A DNA stretch of 64,000 bases from Oscillospiraceae bacterium. GTDB taxonomy: Bacteria; Bacillota; Clostridia; Saccharofermentanales; Saccharofermentanaceae. The notes under the pieces were generated by a model that saw only the letters and a program-made list of their open reading frames with translations, was not told where the DNA came from and did no database searches. Position numbers and translations under genes: made by a program. This document shows, piece after piece, positions 17,646 through 26,601 of this stretch. Each line of letters starts with the position of its first letter. Positions within the stretch are counted from its first letter, which is position 1. The stretch lies in assembly GCA_902775565.1 (NCBI GenBank), contig CACYMP010000003.1:1-64000 (forward strand), given 5' to 3'.

Positions 17646-18005
17646 TTATTTCATAGTAATGAGTTCATATTCGCGGGAACCTATGCCTATCTTCTCGGCA
17701 TGTTCTAAAGTCTCTGACCATGATATATTCGGATTGCTGTTGTGCCAGTGATTTCCGTGATCGTGGAAATGAGGGCTCGCTATGTTATCGCCTAACTGGC
17801 TGTTTCTTATGGGCTCTGCCTTCGAGCAGAGATCAACGCATGCCTGATCAAGAGCTACCGGATCGAATGACGCGAGCATGCCGATATCAGGAAGGATCGG
17901 GGCATCATTCTCGCCGTGGCAGTCGCAGTTAGGCGATACATCGGTTATCAGGCTGATGTGGAAACCAGGTCTTCCGCAAAAGCGAAGCGCGGAGGACCGT
18001 AGCAA
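17646..18005 (-). pseudogene. C-terminal remnant of a DUF362 family protein
   Basis: About 105 residues match the C-terminal part of DUF362 proteins: DVSPNCDCHGENDAPILPDIGMLASFDPVALDQACVDLC is the typical segment. Full-length members have over 300 residues, often with ferredoxin motifs, so most of the gene is missing. The recognisable part begins near 17965. Just upstream an inverted repeat (GGTCTTCCGC ... GCGGAGGACC, 17969-17999) marks the break, and the regulator gene follows 15 bases on. No start with a ribosome site is visible. It is most likely a decaying fragment left by a deletion or insertion. Confidence 0.6.
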
Positions 18006-18020
18006 GCAAGACGCATTCGA

Positions 18021-18527
18021 TTACTTTTTCCCGAGAAGCCTCATCTTGAAGGCTCTGATATCTTTTGCGTATTTGCTTGTCATGACGGCTCCGACAACGA
18101 TCATCCCGAAGCCTATGCCCATGCTCATGCCGGTGAGGAAATCCCTCAGATGGCCGTCGATCGCATCAATAAAGTGAGTTGCGATCAGGATGGCCATAAA
18201 TACCATCGCAATGATAAACAGTATGTGTATATTTCTAACAATCCTTGCCTTTTCTTCATTTGAGGCTTCCGCTACTTTCAAAACGGTTTCTTTTGTTTCG
18301 TTATCCATTTTTATATCCTTTCTTTCACCGTCAAGGATCTCTCTGAGATCCACTTCATAAAAATCGGAAATATCGATCAGGATATCCATGTCAGGCAGAT
18401 TGGATCCTGTCTCCCATCTCGAAACGGTTCTTCTGGAGACACCCATCTTGTCTGCGAGTTCTTCCTGAGTGATATTTTTCTCTTTTCTCAAGTCCTTAAG
18501 AAATGTTCCGATTTTCACAAGATCCAT
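18021..18527 (-). CDS. XRE family regulator with C-terminal membrane domain
   Basis: A 168-residue protein. The N-terminal HTH_3 domain (about 5-60) has the usual LRKEKNITQEELADKMGVSR and SRWETGSNLPD. The C-terminal half has two transmembrane helices (about 98-118 and 130-150). Membrane-tethered XRE proteins of this type are common in Firmicutes and often control their own neighbours. The frame extends upstream, but the ATG at 18527 precedes the HTH correctly. It overlaps the end of the small membrane protein gene by about 30 bases, so the two are coupled. Confidence 0.85.
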   Translation of the reverse strand: MDLVKIGTFLKDLRKEKNITQEELADKMGVSRRTVSRWETGSNLPDMDILIDISDFYEVDLREILDGERKDIKMDNETKETVLKVAEASNEEKARIVRNIHILFIIAMVFMAILIATHFIDAIDGHLRDFLTGMSMGIGFGMIVVGAVMTSKYAKDIRAFKMRLLGKK

Positions 18528-18720
18528 CTTCTTTTTCTCTCTTTCTGTTCCTGTAAATGCATCCGAATATGTTGGCAAATCCGGATAAGCAAAGGCTGAT
18601 CGCCAGATAAGGCGTTACCTTGTCCGTTACCATCGAAATGATGATCAGGACAATAGCAGCCAGTCCCATCAGTGCCATAATAACATTGACTGCTATAAAA
18701 GCGCCTCTTTCATTTTTCAT
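18496..18720 (-). CDS. small membrane protein
   Basis: A 74-residue protein with two hydrophobic helices (about 8-30 and 35-55) and a highly charged C-terminal tail (RNRKREKEDG). GGGAGG lies eight bases before the ATG. The 3' end overlaps the start of the membrane-bound XRE regulator, which suggests a two-gene unit in which this protein may modulate the regulator. No family is recognised. The 179 bases downstream of 18720 (to the GNAT gene) show no further gene. Confidence 0.65.
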   Translation of the reverse strand: MKNERGAFIAVNVIMALMGLAAIVLIIISMVTDKVTPYLAISLCLSGFANIFGCIYRNRKREKEDGSCENRNIS

Positions 18721-18899
18721 TTTTTTGACCTCCCTGTTCTAAGCCGTTCACGTTTGCCGTGTGGCTTGCTTGATGAGCTCATGGTAGGTCAGCAGCTGCC
18801 TCTTTTAAAGGACACAAAACGGGCAAACGCCCTGTTTTGCTAAATGGGACAAGGGTTGTCCCATCGGGATAACGGTCTTTTAAAGCAGGGATCTTAAGC

Positions 18900-19343
18900 T
18901 TAATCCTTGTTCTCGAACCACTGGTGCATGCCGGGTCCGAAAGCATCATTCGGTCTTTCAACGAAACCGAACTTTTTATAGAAATCCTCTTTGCCCTTTG
19001 CAGAGGCAAGAGTAACCATAAATCTGTAACCGGGTTTGAGCTGTTCACGGATGAATCCGACGATGTTTTCCATTAAGACACGGCCCAGGCCATTGCCCTG
19101 GTATTCCGGAATGACGATAACATCAGCGATATACATGACATATCCCCTGTCCCAGACAAGTCTTCCGAGGCCGATTGGGCGGCCTGATACACAATCCCCT
19201 TCACGGATACACCAGATATAGGAATTCTTAAGACCCGATTCCGCCTGTTCTAAGGGAAAAAGCCCCCATCCCACAGCCTCACGGAGCACCATGTATTCTT
19301 CAGGCGAAATGTTATTTGTAATGCAGTAACTTATGTTTCCCAT
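18900..19343 (-). CDS. GNAT family N-acetyltransferase
   Basis: A 147-residue acetyl-CoA-dependent acetyltransferase. It shows the family core: the strand VMYIADVIVIPEYQGNGLGRVLM with the Q/RxxGxG/A acetyl-CoA loop, and the terminal FYKKFGFVERP motif. The N-terminus (EYMVLREAVGWG) is like small-molecule GNATs of the YjdJ or aminoglycoside-like type. The substrate is unknown. It lies in the accessory insert between NlpC/P60 paralogues 2 and 3, on the same strand as paralogue 3 and 23 bases after it. Confidence 0.85.
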   Translation of the reverse strand: MGNISYCITNNISPEEYMVLREAVGWGLFPLEQAESGLKNSYIWCIREGDCVSGRPIGLGRLVWDRGYVMYIADVIVIPEYQGNGLGRVLMENIVGFIREQLKPGYRFMVTLASAKGKEDFYKKFGFVERPNDAFGPGMHQWFENKD

Positions 19344-19366
19344 AGTATTGAATAAAAAGGGCGCCT

Positions 19367-20383
19367 TTAGCGCACCCTTCTTACATAGATAATATCTTTT
19401 ACATTCTTGACGCTGACACAGACGACGCCGTACTTGACACCGGAAGCGTGGACCATCTGGCCGCTGCCTACGTACAATCCGACATGGTCAGGCTTGCCGT
19501 TATGGTCATGGTCAATGAAGATGATATCCCCGACCTTCATGCTGCTTTGGCTAACCTTTCTGCCGTAAGAACTCTGCATGTTGGAGCCGTGAGGCAGTCT
19601 GATGCCATAGTAAGCACGGTAGCAGTACATTGTAAAGCCGGAACAATCGAAACCGGACGGAGATGCGCCGCCGGGCACATACTTGCATCCGACAAAGCGT
19701 CTGATGAAACTGCCAAAACCGCCGCCTCTTGAGCTTCCGCTCTTTGAAGAGGACTTGGAAGACTTGGACTTAGTGCTTGCAGTGTATCTTCTTACAGGCT
19801 TAGGTGTCGGAGTAGGGGTATTGACCTTTTTGCTTGATAAAGCCTTTGTAAGGATATAACCCTTCTTATTGGCAGAAAACCTGATATAAGACCAGTCGCC
19901 GGAATAAGAGATCCTGATAGCCTTGGCTGCTTTCTTTAACTGACCGACAACTCTCGAGGAAGGATCCGGCTTCTCATATACCTTAACAGAACTGTTCTTG
20001 GTCCATACGAACTTACCGTCATAGCTTTCCTGCTGCTCGTCATTTAAGCCTTCTTCGTCCTGACGGACTCTGTCTGCGATATCCTCAAAATTGAGAGGAG
20101 CGGTTATCGTGTAATCTTCAAGGCTGAATGCGTTGGATATGCCGAGTTTGACCGGATCGGCCTCTTTCTCGGTGTCAGCCTCCTCAGCTTCGCGGTCTTC
20201 TTCATCGTCATCGGGAACGATACTCGCATTGGAATACCTGTTCGACATGCTGGCATACATAAGCGACGGTGACTGGAGATTGACTCTCTCTGTATCCGTA
20301 CTGCGGTCATCAATGCTTAAACTGACCAGTGTGACCACTGCTCCGAGAACGCCGCAAAACACTTTAATAATCGCCTTATACAA
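19367..20383 (-). CDS. secreted SH3-NlpC/P60 peptidoglycan hydrolase, paralogue 3
   Basis: A 338-residue exported hydrolase, shorter than paralogues 1 and 2 because the second SH3b domain is missing. It has the signal segment (about 5-23), an acidic patch, a single SH3-like domain (about 125-185), a short TPTPTPKP linker with a Ser/Lys-rich stretch (KSKSSKSSSKSGSSRGG), then NlpC/P60 (about 222-338) with Cys in SGFDCSGFTMYCYRAYYG and His in PDHVGLYVGSG. The start is TTG (20383), seven bases after GGAGG. The signal segment and acidic patch are clearly homologous to those of the other two. Confidence 0.9.
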   Translation of the reverse strand: MYKAIIKVFCGVLGAVVTLVSLSIDDRSTDTERVNLQSPSLMYASMSNRYSNASIVPDDDEEDREAEEADTEKEADPVKLGISNAFSLEDYTITAPLNFEDIADRVRQDEEGLNDEQQESYDGKFVWTKNSSVKVYEKPDPSSRVVGQLKKAAKAIRISYSGDWSYIRFSANKKGYILTKALSSKKVNTPTPTPKPVRRYTASTKSKSSKSSSKSGSSRGGGFGSFIRRFVGCKYVPGGASPSGFDCSGFTMYCYRAYYGIRLPHGSNMQSSYGRKVSQSSMKVGDIIFIDHDHNGKPDHVGLYVGSGQMVHASGVKYGVVCVSVKNVKDIIYVRRVR

Positions 20384-20545
20384 ACCTTAACCTCCAATTG
20401 AAACCGTAAGAACAACTGTGTTCCTGACTGATCTCAAATGTCAGAGCAATCAGCTCTTGACTTCCAAATATAGCATTTTATATCGTTTCTGGCAATTAAA
20501 CTGACATATATCTGAAATCTTCTTGACATTTTGCCACAAATATAC

Positions 20546-20594
20546 CGAAAAATAATACTCCTCCCATAACAAACAAAACCTGTTATGAGAGGAG
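20546..20594 (-). terminator. intrinsic terminator of the 459-residue lipoprotein gene
   Basis: A 14-bp stem with one mismatch (CTCCTCTCATAACA / TGTTATGGGAGGAG on the minus strand) is followed by TATTATTTTTC. It sits 24 bases after the stop of the lipoprotein gene. The remaining bases 20384-20545 are the leader of NlpC/P60 paralogue 3. Confidence 0.8.
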
Positions 20595-20617
20595 AAATAT
20601 GCTTACTTTTTTATATA

Positions 20618-21997
20618 TTAGTCTTTCTTCCAGCTCAATCCGATATCGGCAAGTGTAAGATTCATCCAGATCATGCCGTGATCGAGGCTAGCCAGATAAT
20701 TCCCGTGCTGCTCCCAAAGTCTGTCGATGACCTGGTCTTTGGTGTAGTACGTGCATCCGTCGGCTTCAAAAGATTTCTTAAGCTTTTCAATATTAGCCTT
20801 TTTACCCCAGGCACTTGTTCCGAAGCCCTTCTTGTTTGCAACGAACAGATCTACTTTAGCGTATTTCTTTAACGATTCTTTTGATTCAAATACCTTGCTG
20901 CCCTGAGCCGGTGTGGTATTTATAATTACCCAGTAAGTATATTTCGGTGCTACTACTCCCTTGCCGAGCTGCATATTCTTCATTTCCAGCTTGTACTCTA
21001 TACGCAGGGTCATTTTCTGCTTCTTTTTGGTCGAAGTGTTTTCTACAGATATGAAAAATGCTTCCTGTTCCCCTGCGTCATCAGGACTCCCCTTGAAATA
21101 CATCAGGCTCGCATTATTATTCTTGGTTGACGAATACTGAACATAATCTTCGCCCGAAAACATCGTTGAAGACTGCTGGCCATACACGGTACGCCAGCCT
21201 TTGCCGGTCATTCCTCCCGTCTTTCCGACAGCATCATAAAAACTCACAGTCCATGCCTTCTTACAATCAGCGCAGAAACCGTTTTTAAACTTATGATCGT
21301 GCGTGTAAACAGTTTCGGTGCTCGTCGGCTGAACGGGATCGACCGTTCTGTATTTGGTACCGAAATCAAGGCCCACGTCCTCAAGCTTGAGCCCGAGTTC
21401 CGGGAATGCCTGCTCTGACAACGCTATGAATCTTGAATATACGATCGGGAGATCCTTTTTAAATTCCTCAGCATGTTCATCAATTGCGGATTTATCAAAT
21501 ACATCGATATAAGTAGCTCTGTCAGCGATGATATCGTCGATCAGTTTTTCAAATGTATCAATGGCGGTATCGCCCTCGCCCGTTATGTGTTTATCTTTAT
21601 AAATGAAATCAAAACGTATCTTCGCAACACGCTTTCCAGACATGACAGAGATCCGGAAATAAGAACCGTTGTTTGTATAATATCCATAGTTCAGAGCCCC
21701 TTCGGATACATCATACATGGCTTTTCCTCTGATGTTGTCGGAAATAACAAGGACTGCTTTTGTCCCATCAGGCTGCTTCGACGCATAGAGCTCCGAGACC
21801 TTAACCATGTTATCCACATTGATCTCAGGCTTCGCCTCAGTCTCAGTAGGCGCCGGTTCAGTCTCGGCAGGTGTTGTTGCCGTTGTCTGAGATTCAGTCT
21901 CACTTGACGCAGTTGTTCCGGTTACCTGTCCGCAACCGCAAAATATAACGGATGACAGCATAACCCCGCAAAGCAATTTTGTTACGAGTTTTTTCAT
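20618..21997 (-). CDS. lipoprotein of unknown function
   Basis: A 459-residue exported protein. The signal peptide ends in a lipobox-like FCGC with the lipidated Cys at about 22, followed by a Thr/Glu/Pro-rich spacer (TETEPAPTETEAKPE) typical of surface lipoproteins of this organism. The rest is soluble, with a CxxC pair in GFCADCKKAW that may bind a metal or form a disulfide. No conserved enzyme motif is recognised. GGGGGA precedes the ATG. It is single and ends at a strong terminator. Confidence 0.75.
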   Translation of the reverse strand: MKKLVTKLLCGVMLSSVIFCGCGQVTGTTASSETESQTTATTPAETEPAPTETEAKPEINVDNMVKVSELYASKQPDGTKAVLVISDNIRGKAMYDVSEGALNYGYYTNNGSYFRISVMSGKRVAKIRFDFIYKDKHITGEGDTAIDTFEKLIDDIIADRATYIDVFDKSAIDEHAEEFKKDLPIVYSRFIALSEQAFPELGLKLEDVGLDFGTKYRTVDPVQPTSTETVYTHDHKFKNGFCADCKKAWTVSFYDAVGKTGGMTGKGWRTVYGQQSSTMFSGEDYVQYSSTKNNNASLMYFKGSPDDAGEQEAFFISVENTSTKKKQKMTLRIEYKLEMKNMQLGKGVVAPKYTYWVIINTTPAQGSKVFESKESLKKYAKVDLFVANKKGFGTSAWGKKANIEKLKKSFEADGCTYYTKDQVIDRLWEQHGNYLASLDHGMIWMNLTLADIGLSWKKD

Positions 21998-22175
21998 TTT
22001 CCAATCCCCCTTAATAGTTCAAAAACCTATTCCCTTTTCGGTTATCAGGATAAAGACACATTCTATCCCTCCCCCGAAAACTCCAAATACAATTTTACAC
22101 GAATATTGCTACGTTGGCAAAGATTTTTGATACAAAAGGGAGACAATGTAATATGCGCTATAATTCTGCCAAATG

Positions 22176-22547
22176 CTATATAGTTGACTTGATGATAACC
22201 AATAATTGAATCAACAGAAAAGCGTAAGCAACATCTATTACGATGTCTTTCCAAAGATCAATGGCCATTCTCCGGTCTTCGATCGATTCTCTGAAGCCTT
22301 CAGAACGGGCAAGAAAAGCCGTGTTAGACATTAGGCTAAACAGAAAACTCATGACCAATGCAATAATCGTGATTACGGTCAGTTTCCTGTATGTAAACAT
22401 TAAAAGGATGACATCCGTCAGACAGACACCGCCCATTATTCCGTACAGCACATACTCGTTATAGAGTTCATTAGACATGAATCTCCAGAAAAGCCAAAGG
22501 CAAAAACCGCCAAATATGACTGCGTAGGTAAGGACTATCGTACCCAT
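22176..22547 (-). CDS. four-helix membrane protein of unknown function
   Basis: A 123-residue protein with four predicted helices (about 3-22, 32-51, 57-77, 98-120) and a short charged loop (SEGFRESIEDRRMAIDLWKD) between helices 3 and 4. GGAG lies close to the ATG. No family is recognised. It lies at the edge of a more A+T-rich stretch that also holds the acyl-CoA synthetase-like gene downstream. Confidence 0.6.
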   Translation of the reverse strand: MGTIVLTYAVIFGGFCLWLFWRFMSNELYNEYVLYGIMGGVCLTDVILLMFTYRKLTVITIIALVMSFLFSLMSNTAFLARSEGFRESIEDRRMAIDLWKDIVIDVAYAFLLIQLLVIIKSTI

Positions 22548-22624
22548 AATGCTCCAGTTCCTTGGTCGACTTCATTTACAAATGCCATAATTCCAGATAA
22601 AAAGTCATTCGACTAAACAAGCGC

Positions 22625-24571
22625 CTATGCAGTAACGTTGTCGTTAACTTGTTTTTTCTCAATGTTGGTTAATGTATAAAAATCAATATCACTTAATAAT
22701 GAATTTTCTTCTTCTGTAAGTTTTATTGAATCTATTTTTCCAATCGATGTATATGGTAAAGAATCTCTAAATCTGACATCAATTACGCCGTCTCTTTCAC
22801 CAAGCAAATGACTTTGAAATTCGAGAATTTGCTTTTTTGCTTCTTCTTTATCAATACTATTGTCTTTTAAAACTACAACGGCAGTTGGTATTTGACCAAT
22901 CTCATTATATTTGGATTTAACTCCGATCACACAAACATCTTTAATTATCGGGCACCTAAGCAAATTATCTCTGATCATATCCGGCCAAACATTATGCCCA
23001 TCCGGTCTTACGATCATCGCTTTCTCTCTGCCAATGAATTTCACACTGCCATCAGAATCTATTTCAACAATATCTTTTGTTTTAATCCATCTTTCGCCAT
23101 TAACGGTTACTATAACGTTTTCTGTTTCCGCAGGATTATTAAAATACCCGTCTATTATTGATGGTGAATTAATCCACAATTCACCTTTTTCATTATAGCC
23201 AAGTTCATTTCCTTCATCATCAAATACGCCGACCTTCATTTTTTGCATTGGGATACCAACTCTGCCAACTTTTGTCATTGTATTATTTGTGTCATAAATA
23301 GACATAGCTGCATTTTCAGTCATGCCCAGACCCGTTCTCATTTTTTGCTTACAATTATGTGTTTCTAAGAATTTATTAAATTCGATTTCAAGAGATTCAG
23401 GGATTGTATCCCCGCCACAACCTGCATTCTTAATAAAAGAAAGATCTAACCCCTCGCACTTAGGATCTTCCATCAATTTCTTCAAATGTATCGGTATGCC
23501 AACAAAATGCGCAGGTTTGTACTCTTTTAATATTTTCGAAAACTCATCCGGATTAAATTTCGGTACTAATACAGTTTCCATTCCTAATATCATTGGAAGC
23601 TGTATTCCGTCAACCAATCCATATGCAATAAACGGCGGCATAAATCCTAAGAATCTGTCATTATTGCCTCTGGGAATATCAGCGATGCTATACTGAAACG
23701 TCGGTGCATTTAAACAAGTATTAGTTAAAACTGCACCTTTAGGCTCACCGGTGGTTCCTCCGGTATATACAATAGCAGCAGGTTCATCGGCACATTTATC
23801 AATGTACTCTGTATCTGTACCGGAAAACATCAGCCGTTCAGAAGCATATATCTTTTCAACTTCTTCATCACTTAATGAGATGCCTGTTTTGATAAATCTA
23901 TCCCATGTAATCGTGTTTTTCTTATTGCATTTGAATCTGCCTTTAGAAAAGGTTCGGTATAAAAATTTCTTTCCTCTATCTAATAAATCCACTCCGTCTA
24001 TATCAATTAACAGTTCAGCACAAGAGTTTTCCAAAATACTATATACTTTTTCACTTACACCATTAAAGGAAACCACCAACTTGGATTTTGTAATATCTAT
24101 GTATTTAAGTATTCTTTCTTTATTCATTCTTAAATCTATAAAATTGCATACTGCTCCGATCTTATTTAATGAATAAAATGCATAGATAGTCTCCGGCAAT
24201 GTAGGAGTACAAAAAGTAACATAATCTCCCTTCCTGATCCCCGCTTTCAGAAATGCTTTTTCCGCATCACTAATTTTATTTAACAATTCTGAATAAGTTA
24301 TTCTTCCATGAAAATTCAATGCATAAGAATCTGCCAATCTATTCTTATTGCAATCATAAAAGAATTGATATGCGGTCATTCGAGGCAATTTTTGATCGAT
24401 CTCTTCTTCGCCATAGTACTTTAGCCAGGGTTTGTCCAAAGAAGAAAAACCAGTCAATGGACCTTGTAATAATCCTTCGTTTAACTTTTTTAGTGCTAAA
24501 TCCCTTAAATTACTCTCAGTTTCATCTAATTCTGATGTTTTCTTTCTATATTCCTCTAATTGGTTTGACAT
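22625..24571 (-). CDS. AMP-binding acyl-CoA synthetase/ligase family protein
   Basis: A 648-residue adenylate-forming enzyme of the fatty-acid/acyl-CoA synthetase type. It has the P-loop AAIVYTGGTTGEPKGAVLTN (about residue 270), a TGLGMTENAAMS motif, WIKTKDIVEID and the C-terminal GREKAMIVRPDGHNVWP hinge. The N-terminal 80 residues match the start of clostridial long acyl-CoA synthetase-like proteins. The substrate is not clear; fatty acids or a peptide-synthesis starter are possible. AAGGG lies eight bases before the ATG at 24571. Base composition is clearly more A+T-rich than in flanking operons, a sign of transfer. Confidence 0.85.
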   Translation of the reverse strand: MSNQLEEYRKKTSELDETESNLRDLALKKLNEGLLQGPLTGFSSLDKPWLKYYGEEEIDQKLPRMTAYQFFYDCNKNRLADSYALNFHGRITYSELLNKISDAEKAFLKAGIRKGDYVTFCTPTLPETIYAFYSLNKIGAVCNFIDLRMNKERILKYIDITKSKLVVSFNGVSEKVYSILENSCAELLIDIDGVDLLDRGKKFLYRTFSKGRFKCNKKNTITWDRFIKTGISLSDEEVEKIYASERLMFSGTDTEYIDKCADEPAAIVYTGGTTGEPKGAVLTNTCLNAPTFQYSIADIPRGNNDRFLGFMPPFIAYGLVDGIQLPMILGMETVLVPKFNPDEFSKILKEYKPAHFVGIPIHLKKLMEDPKCEGLDLSFIKNAGCGGDTIPESLEIEFNKFLETHNCKQKMRTGLGMTENAAMSIYDTNNTMTKVGRVGIPMQKMKVGVFDDEGNELGYNEKGELWINSPSIIDGYFNNPAETENVIVTVNGERWIKTKDIVEIDSDGSVKFIGREKAMIVRPDGHNVWPDMIRDNLLRCPIIKDVCVIGVKSKYNEIGQIPTAVVVLKDNSIDKEEAKKQILEFQSHLLGERDGVIDVRFRDSLPYTSIGKIDSIKLTEEENSLLSDIDFYTLTNIEKKQVNDNVTA

Positions 24572-24714
24572 AAGAAACACCCTTCAGCAAATATTCTTGA
24601 TATAATACTCCAAACCAACCCGTAATTCACTACGTCAAATAAATCAAAACAAGATTTAGCGACAATAATCCTCGAAATAGATCCTGCTTTTACGAACTCT
24701 CAGCTATTAATTTT

Positions 24715-25020
24715 CTAGTAATTCCAGGATTTCATTTGTTTGCATGCGTCTTCCACCATCTTTTGTCCGTACTCACCTTTGAAGAAATGATCAGCTCCGT
24801 CTATAATGACCAGTTTTCCTGACGGCAATTCCTTCAAGGCACTGTCAAAAGCATTCGGATCATCACCAAATCCGTCATGCGTACCCATATAAATGACGGT
24901 GTGAACATTGATCTTCTTAAGCACGTCGAAATTGTTGACTGAATCTCAGGCGAATTCTGCATTATCACATGCTCATCAGCATTTATGATATCCGTATTAT
25001 CTCCTTAAGTCCATTTTGCT
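24715..25020 (-). pseudogene. remnant of an alpha/beta hydrolase gene
   Basis: The C-terminal 69 residues (YMGTHDGFGDDPNAFDSA and VIIDGADHFFKGEYGQKMVE) carry the Asp and His end of an alpha/beta hydrolase: the His of the catalytic triad is in GADHFF. Upstream, the matching frame is closed by TGA, while a coherent continuation (ADEHVIMQNSPEIQSTIST) appears in another frame near 24930-25000, which points to a frameshift. No N-terminal half with the nucleophile elbow is found. It lies just behind the acyl-CoA synthetase-like gene and is also A+T-rich. Confidence 0.6.
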
Positions 25021-25118
25021 GTTTATATGACTTACGATCACTTCATCTCGATAAACAGATAACCATCAAGGGCGAAAACATGATTTCCCTTAACAATTTG
25101 AAAAAACCGTGTAATAGA

Positions 25119-26063
25119 TTAATAAACGACAATGCCTGTAGTCTGCCAGTTATATCCGTTAATTATGGAAGAATGCAGCTCATAATTGCGGCCGTCTGTT
25201 GTTATGACCATTGTGTGATTGGGCTGGCATTTGTAATAGACATTAGTGCCGAAGTTGAACAGCGCTTTCGTTTTCTTTCCGTATCTCAGATAGATCTTGT
25301 TGCTTTCCAAAGCATAGGTAAAACCCGTTATGTAATTACCCTTGCTGCATTTATAAACCTCGCGGGTCTTACCTGACGGAATATCGTACTCATATAAAAC
25401 AGGAGCATCATCTATAGTTTTAACAAACAGGACTTTGCTTTTATCACCGTTCAATACGATCAGTTCATTGAAGTTTCTTTCCGGCTGTTTTCCAATGTCA
25501 GTTGCAACAGTTTTAATTTCTCCTGTTGTCTTATCATATATATTCAGATCATTTCTGCTCATATACACAAAGAGGTTGCCCGTATCCCTTACAAAATGAG
25601 GGTTCTTTATGTCATAGCGGGCTGTATTCTCCAGCTTTTCCGTTTTGTAGTCATAAGTAAAGACAACAAGTGTATCATCAGCTTGATTCATTGCATAAAC
25701 ATACACTTTGCCGTTTTCATACCAGGCATTAAGTCCGTACATCTTCTGTTCTTCATATTTGAAATCGTAAAGCATGTCTTTGCCGATATTAGTTATTGCG
25801 CCGGTTTCCAAGCTATAGATTTGTACGGTCGTCCTTGATGCTATTAGAAGCTTATCATCGGGATCGTATTGCCAATAGCTGGCGCTCCCTTTATCCAAAA
25901 GTTTTTTCTGCCCGTCAGAAGTGACTTCGGTTATGCTTTTTCCAATTTGCAGCATTACTTTATCATCAGAGTCCTTTTTTACTCCGCATCCGCTGATCAG
26001 AAAAGAAACTACTAAAGCTCCTATGAGAAGAGCCCTGGTCTTTATCCCTTTTAAAACATTCAT
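25119..26063 (-). CDS. lipoprotein, beta-propeller-like
   Basis: A 314-residue lipoprotein; the signal peptide ends in FLISGC (lipidated Cys about 26). The body has repeated strands of the type YDIKNPHFVRDTGNLFVYMS and YDIPSGKTREVYKCSKGNYI, like the WD40/TolB-like or DUF5050 propellers of Gram-positive surface proteins. No enzyme motif is seen; it could be a ligand-binding or sensor protein. AGGAG precedes the ATG. The neighbour upstream is a small membrane protein on the same strand. Confidence 0.75.
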   Translation of the reverse strand: MNVLKGIKTRALLIGALVVSFLISGCGVKKDSDDKVMLQIGKSITEVTSDGQKKLLDKGSASYWQYDPDDKLLIASRTTVQIYSLETGAITNIGKDMLYDFKYEEQKMYGLNAWYENGKVYVYAMNQADDTLVVFTYDYKTEKLENTARYDIKNPHFVRDTGNLFVYMSRNDLNIYDKTTGEIKTVATDIGKQPERNFNELIVLNGDKSKVLFVKTIDDAPVLYEYDIPSGKTREVYKCSKGNYITGFTYALESNKIYLRYGKKTKALFNFGTNVYYKCQPNHTMVITTDGRNYELHSSIINGYNWQTTGIVVY

Positions 26064-26116
26064 TATAAGTATTCTCCTGTTTAGGTATTCTATAGCCGTA
26101 CTTGCTGTTGATTAAC

Positions 26117-26323
26117 TTAACCTTGTCCGATTCCGTATGCAAATATCTCAAACCACATAAACATAAGGAAAACAATAATCAGGATCAAAGAAATTCCTAA
26201 TTTCTTCTTACCCTTTGCAGCATCAGAAGAAGCAGTTCCCGTTATCGCAAAGATCAGACTTGCCAGTAACAGAGCTGCCTGTATGTAAGTATCTGCTTCG
26301 CCAAATACGTATTGAAACGTCAT
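26117..26323 (-). CDS. small two-helix membrane protein
   Basis: A 68-residue protein with two hydrophobic helices (about 12-32 and 42-64) separated by a short basic loop (KGKKKLG). The ribosome site GGGGAG lies three bases before the ATG. It is probably co-transcribed with the beta-propeller-like lipoprotein 53 bases downstream. No family is recognised; the strong ribosome site and membrane pattern support a real gene. Confidence 0.55.
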   Translation of the reverse strand: MTFQYVFGEADTYIQAALLLASLIFAITGTASSDAAKGKKKLGISLILIIVFLMFMWFEIFAYGIGQG

Positions 26324-26426
26324 ATTCTCCCCTTCTCCTTAGCCGTATTTTAATAGTGTAATTTTACACCTTTTTGGCATTTTTGCAAGTAACACTAAGA
26401 TACGCGGCTTTTCATCTTTGCAGCTA

Positions 26427-26462
26427 ACTGGAGGCTCGAACTCCAGACCCCTTGATTAAAAG
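26427..26462 (-). repeat. 36-bp tRNA-Lys fragment (distal att-like site)
   Basis: Identical over 36 bp to the anticodon-loop to T-arm part of the tRNA-Lys gene at 35870-35905, in the same orientation. The acceptor 3' end is only partly kept (GTTAGC against GTGAGCC), so it cannot be a functional tRNA. The bases 26324-26426 and 26463-26796 contain no gene. Confidence 0.85.
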
Positions 26463-26584
26463 CCAGCCCTCCCGCCGCTCGCAGCTCTACAAACTTCTTC
26501 GAAATCGCCTTATTTTATTGGGCTTTCCGGGTTTCATTGCTTCACAACTCTTCGCAAAAAAACATAGGTTTTCGAGCTTAGTGG

Positions 26585-26601
26585 CTACATTTTGTCTACA
26601 T
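26585..26601 (+). repeat. 17-bp repeat, left copy (arm-like)
   Basis: CTACATTTTGTCTACAT, identical to 35766-35782 and in the same orientation. It lies 122 bases inside the tRNA-Lys fragment. Confidence 0.7.

Noticed and set aside
17969..17999. Terminator of the XRE regulator gene
   Set aside because: The stem GGTCTTCCGC/GCGGAGGACC has no U-tract on the minus strand and lies at the end of the DUF362 remnant, so it is noted as a possible scar only.
15330..19815. PTPTPKP linkers as a CRISPR or tandem DNA repeat
   Set aside because: They are short codon-level repeats inside coding frames; there are no spacers and the units vary.
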